The notes: generated by a model from the sequence alone, not told the origin. Counted from the first letter of the stretch, positions 6,705-16,696 are shown. The stretch is DNA of 64,000 nt from Sunxiuqinia sp963677175 (GCA_963677175.2 CAXXES010000006.1:434001-498000), one strand, 5' to 3'. Numbers and translations are program-made.

Positions 6705-9146
6705 TTAAAATTTGAATGATAAATTGGCCGAAACCGTTCGTGGTCGCTGGGGGTTGATGGTAGTCCAACCGGTATAATACTGCTTGTCGGCCAGGTTATC
6801 GACTTTTAGGGCCACGCGGTAATTTTCAGCTTCATAAAACAGGGTGGAGTTCAAAACGGTGTAGGATGGTAAAATAAACTCGCCGGTTGGGTCGTAATTA
6901 ATGGCCAGACTTTCGCCGGCATAATTGAGACCGAACCCCAGGCCAAAACCACTCAAGCGATTTCCTTCCTGAAACTTGTAACTGGTCCATAAATTAGCAA
7001 GATGCTCGGGACCTGCATCCAGCGGACGTGTCCCTACATTGGAAGTGCCTTCCAGTATTTCACTGTCGTTGTAGCTGTATCCCACCACCGCGTTCAATCC
7101 GGGAAATGGATTGGTAATGATATCGATTTCAAAGCCTTTGCTCTCCACCTCGCCGTCCTGAATGGAATTGTTGACATTATTCGGATCGGTCATGACTTTG
7201 TCGGACACCTTAATTTCGTAATAGCTGATGGTGGCAGCCAACCGGTCTTCCCAAAGATTGGTTTTTATGCCCAGCTCAAATTGGTCGGCATGTTCCGGGT
7301 CGAAGGTTTTTGTCCGCACATTGCTGCCATCGGCATCGGCAACCTGGGTGGCACCCACATTCGTAAAACCATTCATATAATTACCAAAAACGGTTAACCG
7401 GTTCAGAATGGGTTGATAGGTTATCCCAAATTTTGGGGATAAGGCCGTTTGGTCATCATCATCGTTGTCCGGATCGCCTTCAAACCAATCGACGCGCAAA
7501 CTACCCATCACAGCCAAGGCCGGCGAGAGATTAATGACATCGGAAATGTAAGCCCCAAACATTTTCTCGGTGGTGTTTGAAGCCGAAACGGAGCTCCCTT
7601 CCAACAGACGGTCCATGCCGGGTTGAGAAAGTACGCCACTATCGTAGTTGGCAATTTCCTGTCCTCCGTAAAGCGCATTATAAACGGTCGACGGCTGATC
7701 ATTTCCCATATAAACAATCCCGTTTATAACGTAGCCTGTGCTGTTATTAATATAGTTCCGCTCCATGTAGTCGGCCCCGATGACCATCCGGTTACGTAAA
7801 CTGCCCAGTTTGAAGTCGCCGATAAAGTTTTGCTGAATATCAGTAATGTTGGTGGTCGCATTTTGCTTACTTACATACCGGTTAAAGACAGATCCCTGGG
7901 TAATATCGGGGAAATACTGAGTTCCTTCGTACAAGTAGGAATAATATCCGTCGGCCTTTGCCGAACTACTGCTCAAGGCCGTTTGCGATGTCCAGGAATC
8001 CGATAACTGGTAGTTCATTTGCGCCTGCAGGCTAAAGGTTGGATTTTTAATACTCAAATTGTTGCTGGTGTAGGATCGTTCCGGATCGTAAGCTAAATCA
8101 TCCATATGGTCTACCGTAACAGGAGCGCCACGATCAAGGAACAACATGGTCGGATTGGTCTGCTCCAGGTTCATAATTTCGGTCACAACCAGGAATGACA
8201 GCTTATCTGTTGCCTGAAACGACAAGGTTGGGGCTACAAAGAACGATTTCCGGAACCCGGCATCCTGAAAACTGTTTTCGCTGTGATGCGCAGCAGTGAT
8301 CCGGAATAAAAACCGGCCTGCACTGTCCAAAGGCGTGTTCAGGTCGGCAGTCAGCCTGTTCAACCCATAACTTCCGGCTAAATAAGACACCTCGCCGCCA
8401 AACGATACGTAGGGCTTTTTAGTCACGATGTTTAGCAGGCCGCCATACGAAATTAAACTGCTGCCATACAAGGTTCCCGATGGACCTTTAATGGCTTCAA
8501 TGCGCTCAATATTTACCGGGTCGGGACTTCCGTGGGTCAAAGCAGGCAAGCCATTGACCAGATTGGGCTGAATGGCAAAACCACGCATGGAATAGTATCC
8601 GGCACCATCATTTCCGCGTCCTGTTGATTCCCAAAGCTTTTGGAGGCCGGGTACGTTTTTCACCGCATCATCGAAATTGGTGACTGCTTGTTCTTTTAAC
8701 AATTCGGATGAAACAGCATTGTAAACCTGCGGGTTTTCGAGTGCCTTAAGGGGCATTTTCGATACAAACTCGCTTTCCGCCCGCGCAAACTTATTCTTCC
8801 GGCTTGTGGTGATGAGCACCTCCTGCAAATTTTTAACATCTTCAGACAACACAACATTGGCAATGGTTGTGGTCATGGTATTGCCGGGCTCAACCTGAAC
8901 CCGTTCAGCCTTGTAGCCGATGTATGAAAACTGTAGTGTGACAGGCTCTTTTTTCATTTTCCGGATCTCGAAACTACCATCTGGCCCGGTTTGTGTTCCA
9001 GCATAACCGCCTTCAACAATTATACTAACGCCTACCAACGGTGCATGATCTTCATCCGTTACTTTTCCTTTAATGACATAGGCTTGCGAGAATCCGTATA
9101 TCGTAAACAGATTGGTTAAAATTATAAGGAGTACTATTCGTTTCAT
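6705..9146 (-). CDS. TonB-dependent receptor, siderophore-receptor type
   Basis: 813 residues. Sec signal peptide (residues 1-20, MKRIVLLIILTNLFTIYG), then a carboxypeptidase-regulatory-like beta domain (about 24-105), then a plug domain with ALENPQVYNAVSSELLK and PVNIERIEAIKGPSGTLYGS, the classic siderophore-receptor plug motif, and a 22-strand-type barrel ending in a terminal phenylalanine (SANLSFKF). Such proteins take up ferric siderophores through the outer membrane, driven by TonB. No siderophore biosynthesis genes are near; an AraC regulator lies divergently at 9775. The ligand is not predictable from sequence. The gene looks complete, with no STN domain, so it does not signal to a sigma factor. 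Confidence 0.92.
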   Translation of the reverse strand: MKRIVLLIILTNLFTIYGFSQAYVIKGKVTDEDHAPLVGVSIIVEGGYAGTQTGPDGSFEIRKMKKEPVTLQFSYIGYKAERVQVEPGNTMTTTIANVVLSEDVKNLQEVLITTSRKNKFARAESEFVSKMPLKALENPQVYNAVSSELLKEQAVTNFDDAVKNVPGLQKLWESTGRGNDGAGYYSMRGFAIQPNLVNGLPALTHGSPDPVNIERIEAIKGPSGTLYGSSLISYGGLLNIVTKKPYVSFGGEVSYLAGSYGLNRLTADLNTPLDSAGRFLFRITAAHHSENSFQDAGFRKSFFVAPTLSFQATDKLSFLVVTEIMNLEQTNPTMLFLDRGAPVTVDHMDDLAYDPERSYTSNNLSIKNPTFSLQAQMNYQLSDSWTSQTALSSSSAKADGYYSYLYEGTQYFPDITQGSVFNRYVSKQNATTNITDIQQNFIGDFKLGSLRNRMVIGADYMERNYINNSTGYVINGIVYMGNDQPSTVYNALYGGQEIANYDSGVLSQPGMDRLLEGSSVSASNTTEKMFGAYISDVINLSPALAVMGSLRVDWFEGDPDNDDDDQTALSPKFGITYQPILNRLTVFGNYMNGFTNVGATQVADADGSNVRTKTFDPEHADQFELGIKTNLWEDRLAATISYYEIKVSDKVMTDPNNVNNSIQDGEVESKGFEIDIITNPFPGLNAVVGYSYNDSEILEGTSNVGTRPLDAGPEHLANLWTSYKFQEGNRLSGFGLGFGLNYAGESLAINYDPTGEFILPSYTVLNSTLFYEAENYRVALKVDNLADKQYYTGWTTINPQRPRTVSANLSFKF

Positions 9147-9452
9147 TTTTTTTTGAGATTAAAAGGTGGATTATTATTCATTTATTACCAGTGCAAAATA
9201 ACGGTGAATACTGAATGCCTGCAATCCCTAGATGTTATGATTTAGGCTCGTTCGAGTCCTGTTTTTTGGGCTTCCGGGAGAAACCTAAAAAAGCAGACAA
9301 CCTGAAAGCTTTTCGAGGGGGCTGGTTTTTTGTGACTGAGACATTTCTGGTATTGTTTTATACGACTCAACCTTTTACACTACTTCTGATTTATACAATG
9401 CAAGTGAAGACAGATGCTCTTATTTTGTGACAAAAGTATTTAATCGATTATT

Positions 9453-9644
9453 ATGAAAAACAGAAAGAAAAAGATTTTTTTTTTACTCTTAATGTCGATT
9501 GGCTTCGGAATCGGCGGATTTTGGATAATTTTTGGACAAGGGGCAGACCAAAGAGCACTGTCTACATTGATCATTGGTGGCTATGGGTGCATTATTCTTT
9601 TCGGATTTGGCATTTATGCTTTTATAAAACAACTGTTATTATGA
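9453..9644 (+). CDS. Small two-helix membrane protein, hypothetical
   Basis: 63 residues: a basic N-terminus (MKNRKKKIFF), a hydrophobic helix at about 9-29, a short loop GQGADQRALS, and a second helix at about 38-60. The positively charged start places the N-terminus in the cytoplasm. I recognise no family. The region on either side (9147-9452 and 9645-9774) carries no other supported gene; the first part should hold the promoter of the receptor at 9146. Confidence 0.55.
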   Translation: MKNRKKKIFFLLLMSIGFGIGGFWIIFGQGADQRALSTLIIGGYGCIILFGFGIYAFIKQLLL

Positions 9645-9774
9645 ATATTGTTGAAGATTGTGAAGGCAATTGGTTCGAAATTACAGGATCGTTGTAAAAA
9701 TAAATGATGTATTTACACAATTCTCAAATGGCACATAATTTATTGACAATAAGACCTTTTCCAAACATTGTTTT

Positions 9775-10599
9775 ATGAAGGTACAGATTTTCAACATTCC
9801 TTATGGGCTGAAAAATTACATTTCAAAGATCTGGTTTTTTGAAAAAAACAGCGGCTTACCAGAACCCGATGATATGATGTTAGTGGCTCCAAATGGGCTT
9901 GTACGTTTGGTCATTCCCTGCTACAACAGTTTTTCGCTAAAAAACGACGAATGGCTCCAGCGTGCAAAGGAAGATAAGATGATGCTTATTGGGATACATG
10001 ACCTTCCGATATTGGTCGATTTTGAAAGGAACTACCCATCCGCAATGCTCGGGATCGAGTTTAGCCCGCTCGGGGCTTACCGCTTTTTTCATCTCCGTCA
10101 AACCGAAATCAAAAACCGCTCTTTCCTGCTTACCGACATCATGGATAAAACCATTCTGAAAATAGAAGAACAGATTGCAAATGCCGGGGATATTAACCTT
10201 AAAGTAAAATTGCTCATGCAGTTTCTGCTCGATTTTTTCAGGGAAAGTAGCAGCGATTTGATTTTTGAGTATTGTGTCAATAAAATTATTTATTCCAAAG
10301 GACACGTTTCAATTGAACAACTGGCAACTGAAACCGGGTACAGTGGTCGTTGGTTAAATATGAAATTTAACCAACGGCTTGGGCTTACTCCCAAAAATCT
10401 CTGTTCAATTTTCCGTTTTCATCATTTCTATTCTTCAATGATAATTCAAGACGAAAAAATTCTTAAGTCCAAAGCATTCTTTGACCTTTACTACGACCAG
10501 TCCCACTTCATTAGAGATTTTAAAAGATTTACAGGTATAACCCCTACTCGGTTCGAAAGTACAAATAATAATTTTTGCAAATTATTCTATATTGCTTAA
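9775..10599 (+). CDS. AraC-family transcriptional regulator
   Basis: 274 residues. The N-terminal sensor region (1-150) has the pattern of AraC proteins with a DUF6597-type N-terminus: MLVAPNGLVRLVIPCYN and AMLGIEFSPLGAYRFF. The C-terminal 90 residues contain two helix-turn-helix units, VSIEQLATETGYSGRWLNMKF and the recognition block YYDQSHFIRDFKRFTGITPTRF, the second being the AraC signature. The ligand is unknown. It lies divergent from the siderophore-type receptor, with a small membrane protein between them, and may respond to iron or stress; that is a guess from context. Its last codons overlap an opposite-strand coding-like fragment. Confidence 0.88.
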   Translation: MKVQIFNIPYGLKNYISKIWFFEKNSGLPEPDDMMLVAPNGLVRLVIPCYNSFSLKNDEWLQRAKEDKMMLIGIHDLPILVDFERNYPSAMLGIEFSPLGAYRFFHLRQTEIKNRSFLLTDIMDKTILKIEEQIANAGDINLKVKLLMQFLLDFFRESSSDLIFEYCVNKIIYSKGHVSIEQLATETGYSGRWLNMKFNQRLGLTPKNLCSIFRFHHFYSSMIIQDEKILKSKAFFDLYYDQSHFIRDFKRFTGITPTRFESTNNNFCKLFYIA

Positions 10600-10758
10600 C
10601 TGTTTTTCCATAGGATCATCCATGTGCTCAACTAAAAAATCGTCCAGACAATCCGATTGTAGACGCAGTTGTTTTTTAATACCTGAATTACCGATACGAC
10701 TTCCGATTTTTACAATCCTGGTGAAAATACGTTTCCTTATTTTGTGGCCATCATTGAA
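10582..10758 (-). pseudogene. Coding-like fragment without start codon, unrecognised
   Basis: On the minus strand the frame is open for 58 codons and ends in a stop at 10582-10584, within the 3' end of the AraC gene. The product has a basic first half and an acidic, protein-like end (LDDFLVEHMDDPMEKQLSN) but no ATG at the start of the open stretch. It may be the 3' remnant of a lost gene. I cannot name it, and chance is possible. Confidence 0.25.
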
Positions 10759-10811
10759 TCATAAAGATTCATAATTAAACAGAGAACACAATAATTTTCA
10801 GATTTAAAGCC

Positions 10812-11633
10812 ATGAAAACAATTATCTATTTTATGATTGCTGCAACTATTATTAGTGTTAGCAATCAATCTGTGTTTGCACAGTCTGAGTCAGTTGACGC
10901 AGTTATATTAATGAACGGGAATGAGATGAAAGGAAAAGTTACCGGCATTACCGATGATGCCATTGCTTTTATTCATCAGGGCGAAACCTTAGCTTATACC
11001 GTAAAGAAAGAAGAAATCAATAAAATTAAGTTTGCCAGCGGACGGGTTGAAATCATTAATGAAGTGAAAGAACAAGCCAAGAGTGGAAATTCAGCAACAA
11101 TGTCATCTATTCAACGCAACCTGGTGGCTGTTTTGCCTTTTTCTTATATCGGCCAGGGAGGAGAAAAAGACGAAAAATTGAGTAAGAAAGTGCAGTCAGA
11201 TTGCTACAACCTGTTGTTGAAACATGCCTCGCGCTTTTTCATACAGGATCCGATGGAAACAAATGCCCTTTTAGCCCGCCAGGGAATAAACGGAAGTAAC
11301 ATTGAAGGTTTTTTGCCAGGTGAACTGGCTCAGATTCTTGGTTCGGAGTATGTTGTTGTCGGATCCGTATTAGTAGATTATAAAGGGACAACCAACAGTG
11401 ATAGCGGCAGTACAACCTCAGAAAAGAAAAATAATGGAAATAAAAAAATAACGTTCTCCACCGGAACATCAACCACTACGGAGCAATTTAAAACTCAGGT
11501 TGATTTGAAAGTATATGTTGACGATGGACGTAATATTTCATCAGAGTCAAAGACTTCTCTTTGGCAAGGTGAGGATGCATATCAAACAACATTAAAATAT
11601 CTGGTAAAAAGATGTCCTTTATACAGCAAGTAA
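10812..11633 (+). CDS. Secreted CsgG/TolB-N-like protein
   Basis: 273 residues with a Sec signal peptide (residues 1-23, cleavage after VFA). Residues 28-80 form a small beta domain (VILMNGNEMKGKVTGI, a pattern seen in many Bacteroidota exported proteins). Residues 97-250 resemble the CsgG/LpoB/TolB-N fold: LVAVLPFSYIGQG, then FIQDPMETNALLA and LAQILGSEYVVVGSVL. Members of this fold are periplasmic or outer-membrane accessory proteins; CsgG itself is a lipidated pore, but there is no lipobox here. A Ser/Thr-rich stretch at 200-225 interrupts the domain. The stop codon is followed directly by the remnant of a TonB receptor. Function unknown. Confidence 0.65.
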   Translation: MKTIIYFMIAATIISVSNQSVFAQSESVDAVILMNGNEMKGKVTGITDDAIAFIHQGETLAYTVKKEEINKIKFASGRVEIINEVKEQAKSGNSATMSSIQRNLVAVLPFSYIGQGGEKDEKLSKKVQSDCYNLLLKHASRFFIQDPMETNALLARQGINGSNIEGFLPGELAQILGSEYVVVGSVLVDYKGTTNSDSGSTTSEKKNNGNKKITFSTGTSTTTEQFKTQVDLKVYVDDGRNISSESKTSLWQGEDAYQTTLKYLVKRCPLYSK

Positions 11634-11666
11634 GTACTAAGCAATAATTGTTGTCGTATTTCTGTC

Positions 11667-13429
11667 TTCAACAACTATGGGTTCTATTCCATTTCACTTC
11701 TTCCCGGGAATTACAAGCTTATTTATTCGTATATCGGCTATCGAAATTTAGAGAAGCAGCTTAACCTGACGAAGGATACAATTCTCGAAATTGAATTGAT
11801 GCCTGAATCGGAAGAAATTCAGGAAATAATAGTAAAGGCCGAAAAAAGCAATCAAAATATCAGAAAGGTAGAAAAGATCGTACTACCTTCTTGCTTTCCG
11901 GCAGGGGGATGAACATTAGCGCACCTGTATCGGAAGACAAAAAAGATGCAGGCAAGATTAAATTGTATTTTTATGACGCCAACCTGAAAATAAGCCATCG
12001 CTTTGACGAGAATAACCGGCTGTATATTAGCGGATACCTTGGTCGCGATGTGCTTAAAATTCCCGACCTATTCAACATGGGCTTTGGCAATCGGACGTTT
12101 ACCCTCAGATGGAATCATATTTTCAACCCAAAACTCTTTATGAACCTGTCATCGGTTTACAGTAAGTATGATTACGATTTGGGAACTTCTGAGAATGAAC
12201 CCGAATCGTGGATTTGGAAGTCAAGCTTGGAAGATTTAGGTGCAAAAGCTGATTTTTCCTGGTATATAAAGCCGGAACAAACGTTTCAGTTTGGGGTGCA
12301 AAGTTTTTACCACAGCTTTAACCCGGGAACGATCAATGGCATTGGCGACCAAAGTCTGATTTCTGAATATCTTCTCGAAAAAAATCATGCGTTGGAACAT
12401 GCAGGATATTTGTCGTTTCAACATCACATCGGTGAAAAATTTTCCGTGAGATATGGGATACGAGCATCACTTTTCCAGAATATTGGGGAAACAACGGTTT
12501 TTCATTATGATGAAAGTTATGAACTTACCGATTCTGTTCATTACAACGCCGGTGATATCTACAAAAATTATTTGGGATTAGAACCCCGTATTGGTCTGAA
12601 CTATACAATTTCGGACGAATGGGCGGTCAAATTAAGTTACAACCATACGCGACAAAACATTCAGCAGGCATCCGCATCTACGGCAGGGAGCCCTTTAGAT
12701 ATCTGGTTTCCGGCCAGCCCAAACATAAAACCACAAGCAGCCGACCAATTCTCGTTTGGTATTTTCAGGAATTTTAAAGACGATATGTTTCAAACATCGG
12801 TGGAAGCCTATTACAAAAAGATGAAACATACAATTGATTTTGCCGACCATGCCGAATTGTTGCTAAACAAATACTTAGAGGGCGAGATAAGAGAAGGTAC
12901 TTCCCATGCAAAAGGAATAGAATTTTTGGTAAAGAAAACCGAAGGAAAGTTGCAGGGCTGGTTAGGATATACCCTGTCAAAAACCACCCGGACAATACCC
13001 GGAATTAATGAAGGAAAAACATATCCTGCCCCGTACGATAAACCACATCACATTAATATTGTATTAAACCAAGAGGTTTCCAAGCGGGTCTCGATATCAG
13101 CCAACTGGGTTTATGCCACTGGACAACCTGTCACTTTGCCAGTTCTGCGATATGAGATTAATGGAGCCATTGTCCCGTATTATTCAGAAAGAAACGGTTC
13201 GCGTTATAACGATTATCACCGGCTCGACTTGTCGTTAGTCCTACGGGGTAAAAATGCAGATAAAGGTTTTTGGCAAGGCGAGTGGGTTTTCTCGGTTTAT
13301 AATGCCTACTTCCGCAAAAATACCTGGATACTCAATTTCCAGCAGGATGAACAAAACCCGGAAGAAACTTATGCCGAAAAAATCTATTTCCCAATACTTC
13401 CATCAATAACCTATAATTTGAAATTTTAA
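11667..13429 (+). pseudogene. Decayed TonB-dependent receptor: plug domain deleted, frame shifted, 5' end missing
   Basis: The first part reads as the end of a carboxypeptidase-regulatory-like domain (NNYGFYSISLLPGNYKLIYS, YIGYR) up to about 11868, and ends in a stop at 11910. The second part, in a different frame, starts with RTTFLLSGRG and runs to a normal receptor C-terminus (PSITYNLKF) at 13429. In intact members of this receptor class about 150-200 residues of plug lie between those two points; here they are gone and the join is out of frame. The signal peptide and start of the regulatory domain are missing too: the frame continues back only to the stop of the CsgG-like gene. The 3' two-thirds is otherwise open. 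The DUF4249 lipoprotein that normally pairs with this class follows after 4 bases. Confidence 0.85.
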
Positions 13430-13433
13430 GTAG

Positions 13434-14297
13434 ATGAATTTTATCAACCATAAAATATACCTGTTGGCAAGTATCGTTTTGCTTGCGGCATGTACCGAAC
13501 GGATTGATTTCGATATAAAGGAGAATGGTACTCCCAGACTGGTGGTTTTCGCTGAAATTACAAATGAAGCCAGAGCGCACGAAATGCACCTGTCAAAATC
13601 GATGCCTTATTTTTATAATAATGAAAGTCCGGGCGTTTCCAAAGCGCAAGTGTTTGTAAACGATGGTAGCGAAACTATTCAACTGATTGAAAAACATGAC
13701 AAGCCAGGCACCTATATTACCCCGGAAAATTTTGCAGGTGTACCCGGTAAAACCTATCGCTTGGATATAAATGGCGTTGATATCAACGAGGATGGCATAA
13801 CCGAAAGCTATTCCTCAGAAACAATTATGCCTTATGCCACTCCCATTGAAAGAATATCAGCATCGTACAACAGTCTTTGGGAAGGGTGGGAAGTTTATAT
13901 GGATGCCACAGATCCCGGAGATACGAAAAATTTCTACCTTTTTAAAGTTTATAAAAATGGCGTTTTATTTACTGACACCATAACCGATTACCAGGTTACT
14001 GAAGACAAATATTTTAATGGCAACCAGCTGAAAGGGGCGTTTGTTCAGTCTTTTGATGAAGGGAAAGGCGAAATTGTTAATCCTGGGGATGAAATAACTC
14101 TCGAAGTTATGGGAATAACAGAAGAATACTATGATTTTATCAACCAGCTGCAAACAGAAGCCGCAGGAAAGATTCCGATGTTTAGTGGCCCGTCAGCCAA
14201 TGTAAAAGGAAATATAAGCAACGGTGCATTGGGCTTTTTTGCGGTAGTGGCTATGTCGCATCAATCTTGTATTTATAATGGAGAAAAGCAAGAATAA
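13434..14297 (+). CDS. DUF4249-family outer-membrane lipoprotein, C-terminus possibly altered
   Basis: 287 residues with a lipoprotein signal ending in LLAACTER (acylated Cys near residue 20). The body fits DUF4249: a beta-sandwich start (RLVVFAEITNEARAHEM), VPGKTYRLDI, and a C-terminal half with GITEEYYDFINQLQ. These proteins are encoded next to a TonB receptor with an N-terminal regulatory domain and are thought to act as its surface partner. Here that receptor (11667-13429) is broken, so this gene probably has no working partner. The last residues after GALGFFAVVAMS do not look like the usual end, and the next gene starts without its own 5' end, so the stop may lie at a deletion junction. 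Confidence 0.75.
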   Translation: MNFINHKIYLLASIVLLAACTERIDFDIKENGTPRLVVFAEITNEARAHEMHLSKSMPYFYNNESPGVSKAQVFVNDGSETIQLIEKHDKPGTYITPENFAGVPGKTYRLDINGVDINEDGITESYSSETIMPYATPIERISASYNSLWEGWEVYMDATDPGDTKNFYLFKVYKNGVLFTDTITDYQVTEDKYFNGNQLKGAFVQSFDEGKGEIVNPGDEITLEVMGITEEYYDFINQLQTEAAGKIPMFSGPSANVKGNISNGALGFFAVVAMSHQSCIYNGEKQE

Positions 14298-15686
14298 TAA
14301 AACCCTGCGCTTGACGGAAAGCTAAAACTTAATCTGGCTGAAGTTTATTCGATGCTGCCCGATTCACGGGTTGAAGAATTGACCGGAACAGTCACGGCAA
14401 GCATTCACTCAGCGGCCAAAATCAAACTTGATTCACTTGCCAGCCAGTTGAATGATGTGCTTTTTAATCGGAGTAACTTTTCGCTTGCATTCAGGAATAT
14501 CACGGTTGGCATGCCCGATTCGTTGACGTGTGTCCAAAACCTGTCGGGAAATGTAAAATATAATGCTGATATCCTCCATGTTGCTCAAATTAACGGAAAC
14601 TACTTGGGGTTGCATTTTGGTGCAAAGGAAACAACAGTCTCAGGTATTTACACTGCGGCTATTCAGAATAAGCCAAAAGAGTTAATCGTTCATGGTGATT
14701 TTCATGTTGATTCACTGGATTATGCTCTTGTTGAAAGCCTTATGCCAAACGATTCGGACCATGTTCCTTCAGCTCAACCTGGGCTGGATTCATATACCAT
14801 AAATTTCAGCTACAAAGTAAATGGTAAATTTTATGCAGACCAGTTGAAATATGGTGACAACCTGTTCAGTAACGTCGATACAAAATTTCTGGTAAGGGAA
14901 GACTATTATGTTCTCGACAGTTTGAATATGGAGGCTTATAATGGTAAAGCATTGGCCTCATTAAAGATTGAAATGAAGCCTGAAGGGAAAATGGACATGT
15001 TCTTCAAGGCAGGTGTCGACCGGATGGATGTTTCTCAAATGGCCGACGGACTTCGGGAGTATATTCCGATGGACGATTTTACCTCCGAGCATGTGCAGGG
15101 AATGATTTCAACACGAATGGACGGGAAGATTGTATTGGATAAAAATTTCGATCCTGTGTATAACTCGCTAATGCTTAAAGGTGACCTGACCATCGAGAAG
15201 GGCGCGTTGCTAAGCGTGAAGCCCGTTATGGAAATAGAAAAAATTCCGGGGGTAGGACTGAAAAATATGGATGACCTGCATTTCAGTACCCTATCGAGCA
15301 GTATTTTCCTGTTTGAAAATGATTTATATATCCCAAAAACGGAAATCCGCAGTACTTCATTCGATGCCATGTTTTTGGGGATGTACAGCTTTGAAGGGGA
15401 TTATGCTTATCACATTCGTTTGTTCCTGGGCGAAGTGCTTTCCAGTAAGTCGAAATCGCATTTGCGGAAACAAACCCAAGATAATGGGTTTGAAGAAGAG
15501 TCGGATGATTTGATGAAAGGGCGGACCTCGATATACTTGGTTTCGAAATCCGAAAATGAAAAAGAGAAAGCGGGGTTCGACAATAAAAAAGACCGAACCA
15601 ATATGGTGGCAAAAGTTAATCTGCAGGAACAAATGGTAAACATGCGTTTTCACCCTGCTTTAGTGAAATACGATACTGAAAAGTAA
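14298..15686 (+). pseudogene. AsmA-like protein, N-terminal part lost
   Basis: The first in-frame ATG is at 14352 (444 residues), but coding character begins earlier: directly after tandem stops at the end of the DUF4249 gene, the frame reads NPALDGKLKLNLAEVYSMLP with no start codon. The content fits the C-terminal half of AsmA-family proteins (GTVTASIHSAAKIKLDSL, HVQGMISTRMDGKIVLD, LTIEKGALLSVKPVMEIEK), which are usually about twice as long with an N-terminal membrane anchor. AsmA-like proteins bridge the envelope and are implicated in lipid transport. With anchor and first half gone the fragment is unlikely to work. The junction at 14297/14298 looks like a deletion. Confidence 0.7.
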
Positions 15687-15690
15687 ACTA

Positions 15691-16317
15691 ATGTATAACA
15701 TAGTTTGGAAATACCTGGTTTTTACCATGAGCTTAGTCTTCTTGGGGGCTTGCCATAACAGTAAAGCTCCAAAACCGGTTACACTGAAGAATGTTGTTTC
15801 GGAAAAGCCGGAGGACGTAATTTTGGGCAACGAAGCTGCCCCTGCAACCATTTATATGTACGCCAGTTACCAATGTAGCTATTGCCGTTATTTCTTCTCG
15901 CGTACTTATCCGGAATTAAAAAGCAATTACCTGGACAATGGCCAACTAAAACTTGTTGTCAAATGGCTTGACTTTGGCGCACAACCACAGATGCTGCAAG
16001 CCCTGCAAGCTGCCATTTGTATTAGTCGTTATGGCATTTACGATAAGTTTCATGAGCTGCTGATCGTTAATCCCGGGGTGATTTTCACCGAAGAATTTGA
16101 CCAACTGCTGGACGACATTATGCAGCACAACCCAACGATTGCCGAATGTATTTTAAACAACAGCAATTATGCCTATTTGAGGGAAAATATACGCGAATTC
16201 AGGGGTAATAAATTAACAGGGACACCAACTTTTGTAATCAACAACCGTGTTTATACCGGCTATTATTCATATAAGAGTTTCAACAAAATCATTAGTAAAG
16301 AATTTCTATTTCAATAA
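15691..16317 (+). CDS. DsbA-like thioredoxin-fold lipoprotein
   Basis: 208 residues. Lipoprotein signal ending in VFLGACHNS (lipobox G-A-C, Cys near residue 21). The mature part is a DsbA-type thioredoxin fold: IYMYASYQCSYCRYFFS carries a CxxC site (C-S-Y-C) near residue 68, a helical insert follows, and GTPTFVINNRVYTGY holds the cis-proline (T-P-T) expected near the active site. Proteins of this kind oxidise or isomerise disulfides in the periplasm. It starts 4 bases after the AsmA-like remnant and is followed at once by a small cysteine-rich lipoprotein, a possible client. Intact. Confidence 0.88.
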   Translation: MYNIVWKYLVFTMSLVFLGACHNSKAPKPVTLKNVVSEKPEDVILGNEAAPATIYMYASYQCSYCRYFFSRTYPELKSNYLDNGQLKLVVKWLDFGAQPQMLQALQAAICISRYGIYDKFHELLIVNPGVIFTEEFDQLLDDIMQHNPTIAECILNNSNYAYLRENIREFRGNKLTGTPTFVINNRVYTGYYSYKSFNKIISKEFLFQ

Positions 16318-16321
16318 AAAC

Positions 16322-16696
16322 ATGAAAAACATGAAACCAAAATTAGTAACATTAGCTTTATTCGGAATGCTTGCATTTATATCATGCTCAGAGTCCGAAT
16401 CAGATGAATATTGTAACAATCCGAATGCTGTTTGTCCCGATGATACAGCAATTGAGGCCAGCGCCTGTTGTTCCGAACAAAGTTGTTACTGGACGTATCA
16501 TAATACGAAATATTTATGTGATAGTACCGACTGTGGCGATGTGCTGAATGAAATAATAACCAGCGCTTGTGTATCGTCGTCAGCAAAGAGTGCTAGTATA
16601 AGCAGAGATGCTGGTTTGACAGAATTGAAAGCCCAGCTAATGTCTATTACTGAACAGCTGCTCGTTGAAGCTCGCTCCGCTTCCGGTTGTGAGTAA
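16322..16696 (+). CDS. Small cysteine-rich lipoprotein, possible client of the DsbA-like protein
   Basis: 124 residues from the ATG at 16322; an earlier in-frame start at 16247 would overlap the upstream gene and destroy the signal peptide, so I prefer the later one. Lipobox FISCSES with acylated Cys near 22. Residues 30-80 hold about nine cysteines, including EYCNNPNAVC, SACCSEQSCYW and YLCDSTDCGD, then a Cys in SACVSSS and a C-terminal SGCE; the rest is helical. I recognise no family. Spacing of 4 bases and the high even-looking cysteine content make it a likely substrate or partner of the DsbA-like lipoprotein encoded immediately upstream. Confidence 0.75.
   Translation: MKNMKPKLVTLALFGMLAFISCSESESDEYCNNPNAVCPDDTAIEASACCSEQSCYWTYHNTKYLCDSTDCGDVLNEIITSACVSSSAKSASISRDAGLTELKAQLMSITEQLLVEARSASGCE

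Noticed and set aside
6042..6719. Arginine-rich 225-residue open frame, and three opposite-strand frames, across the 21-bp array
   Set aside because: The frames remain open only because the repeat length is a multiple of three; they have no credible start, signal or domain, and the first runs through both hairpins and the inverted repeat.
9215..9430. 71-residue plus-strand frame before the small membrane protein
   Set aside because: Composition is not protein-like and it occupies the receptor promoter region.
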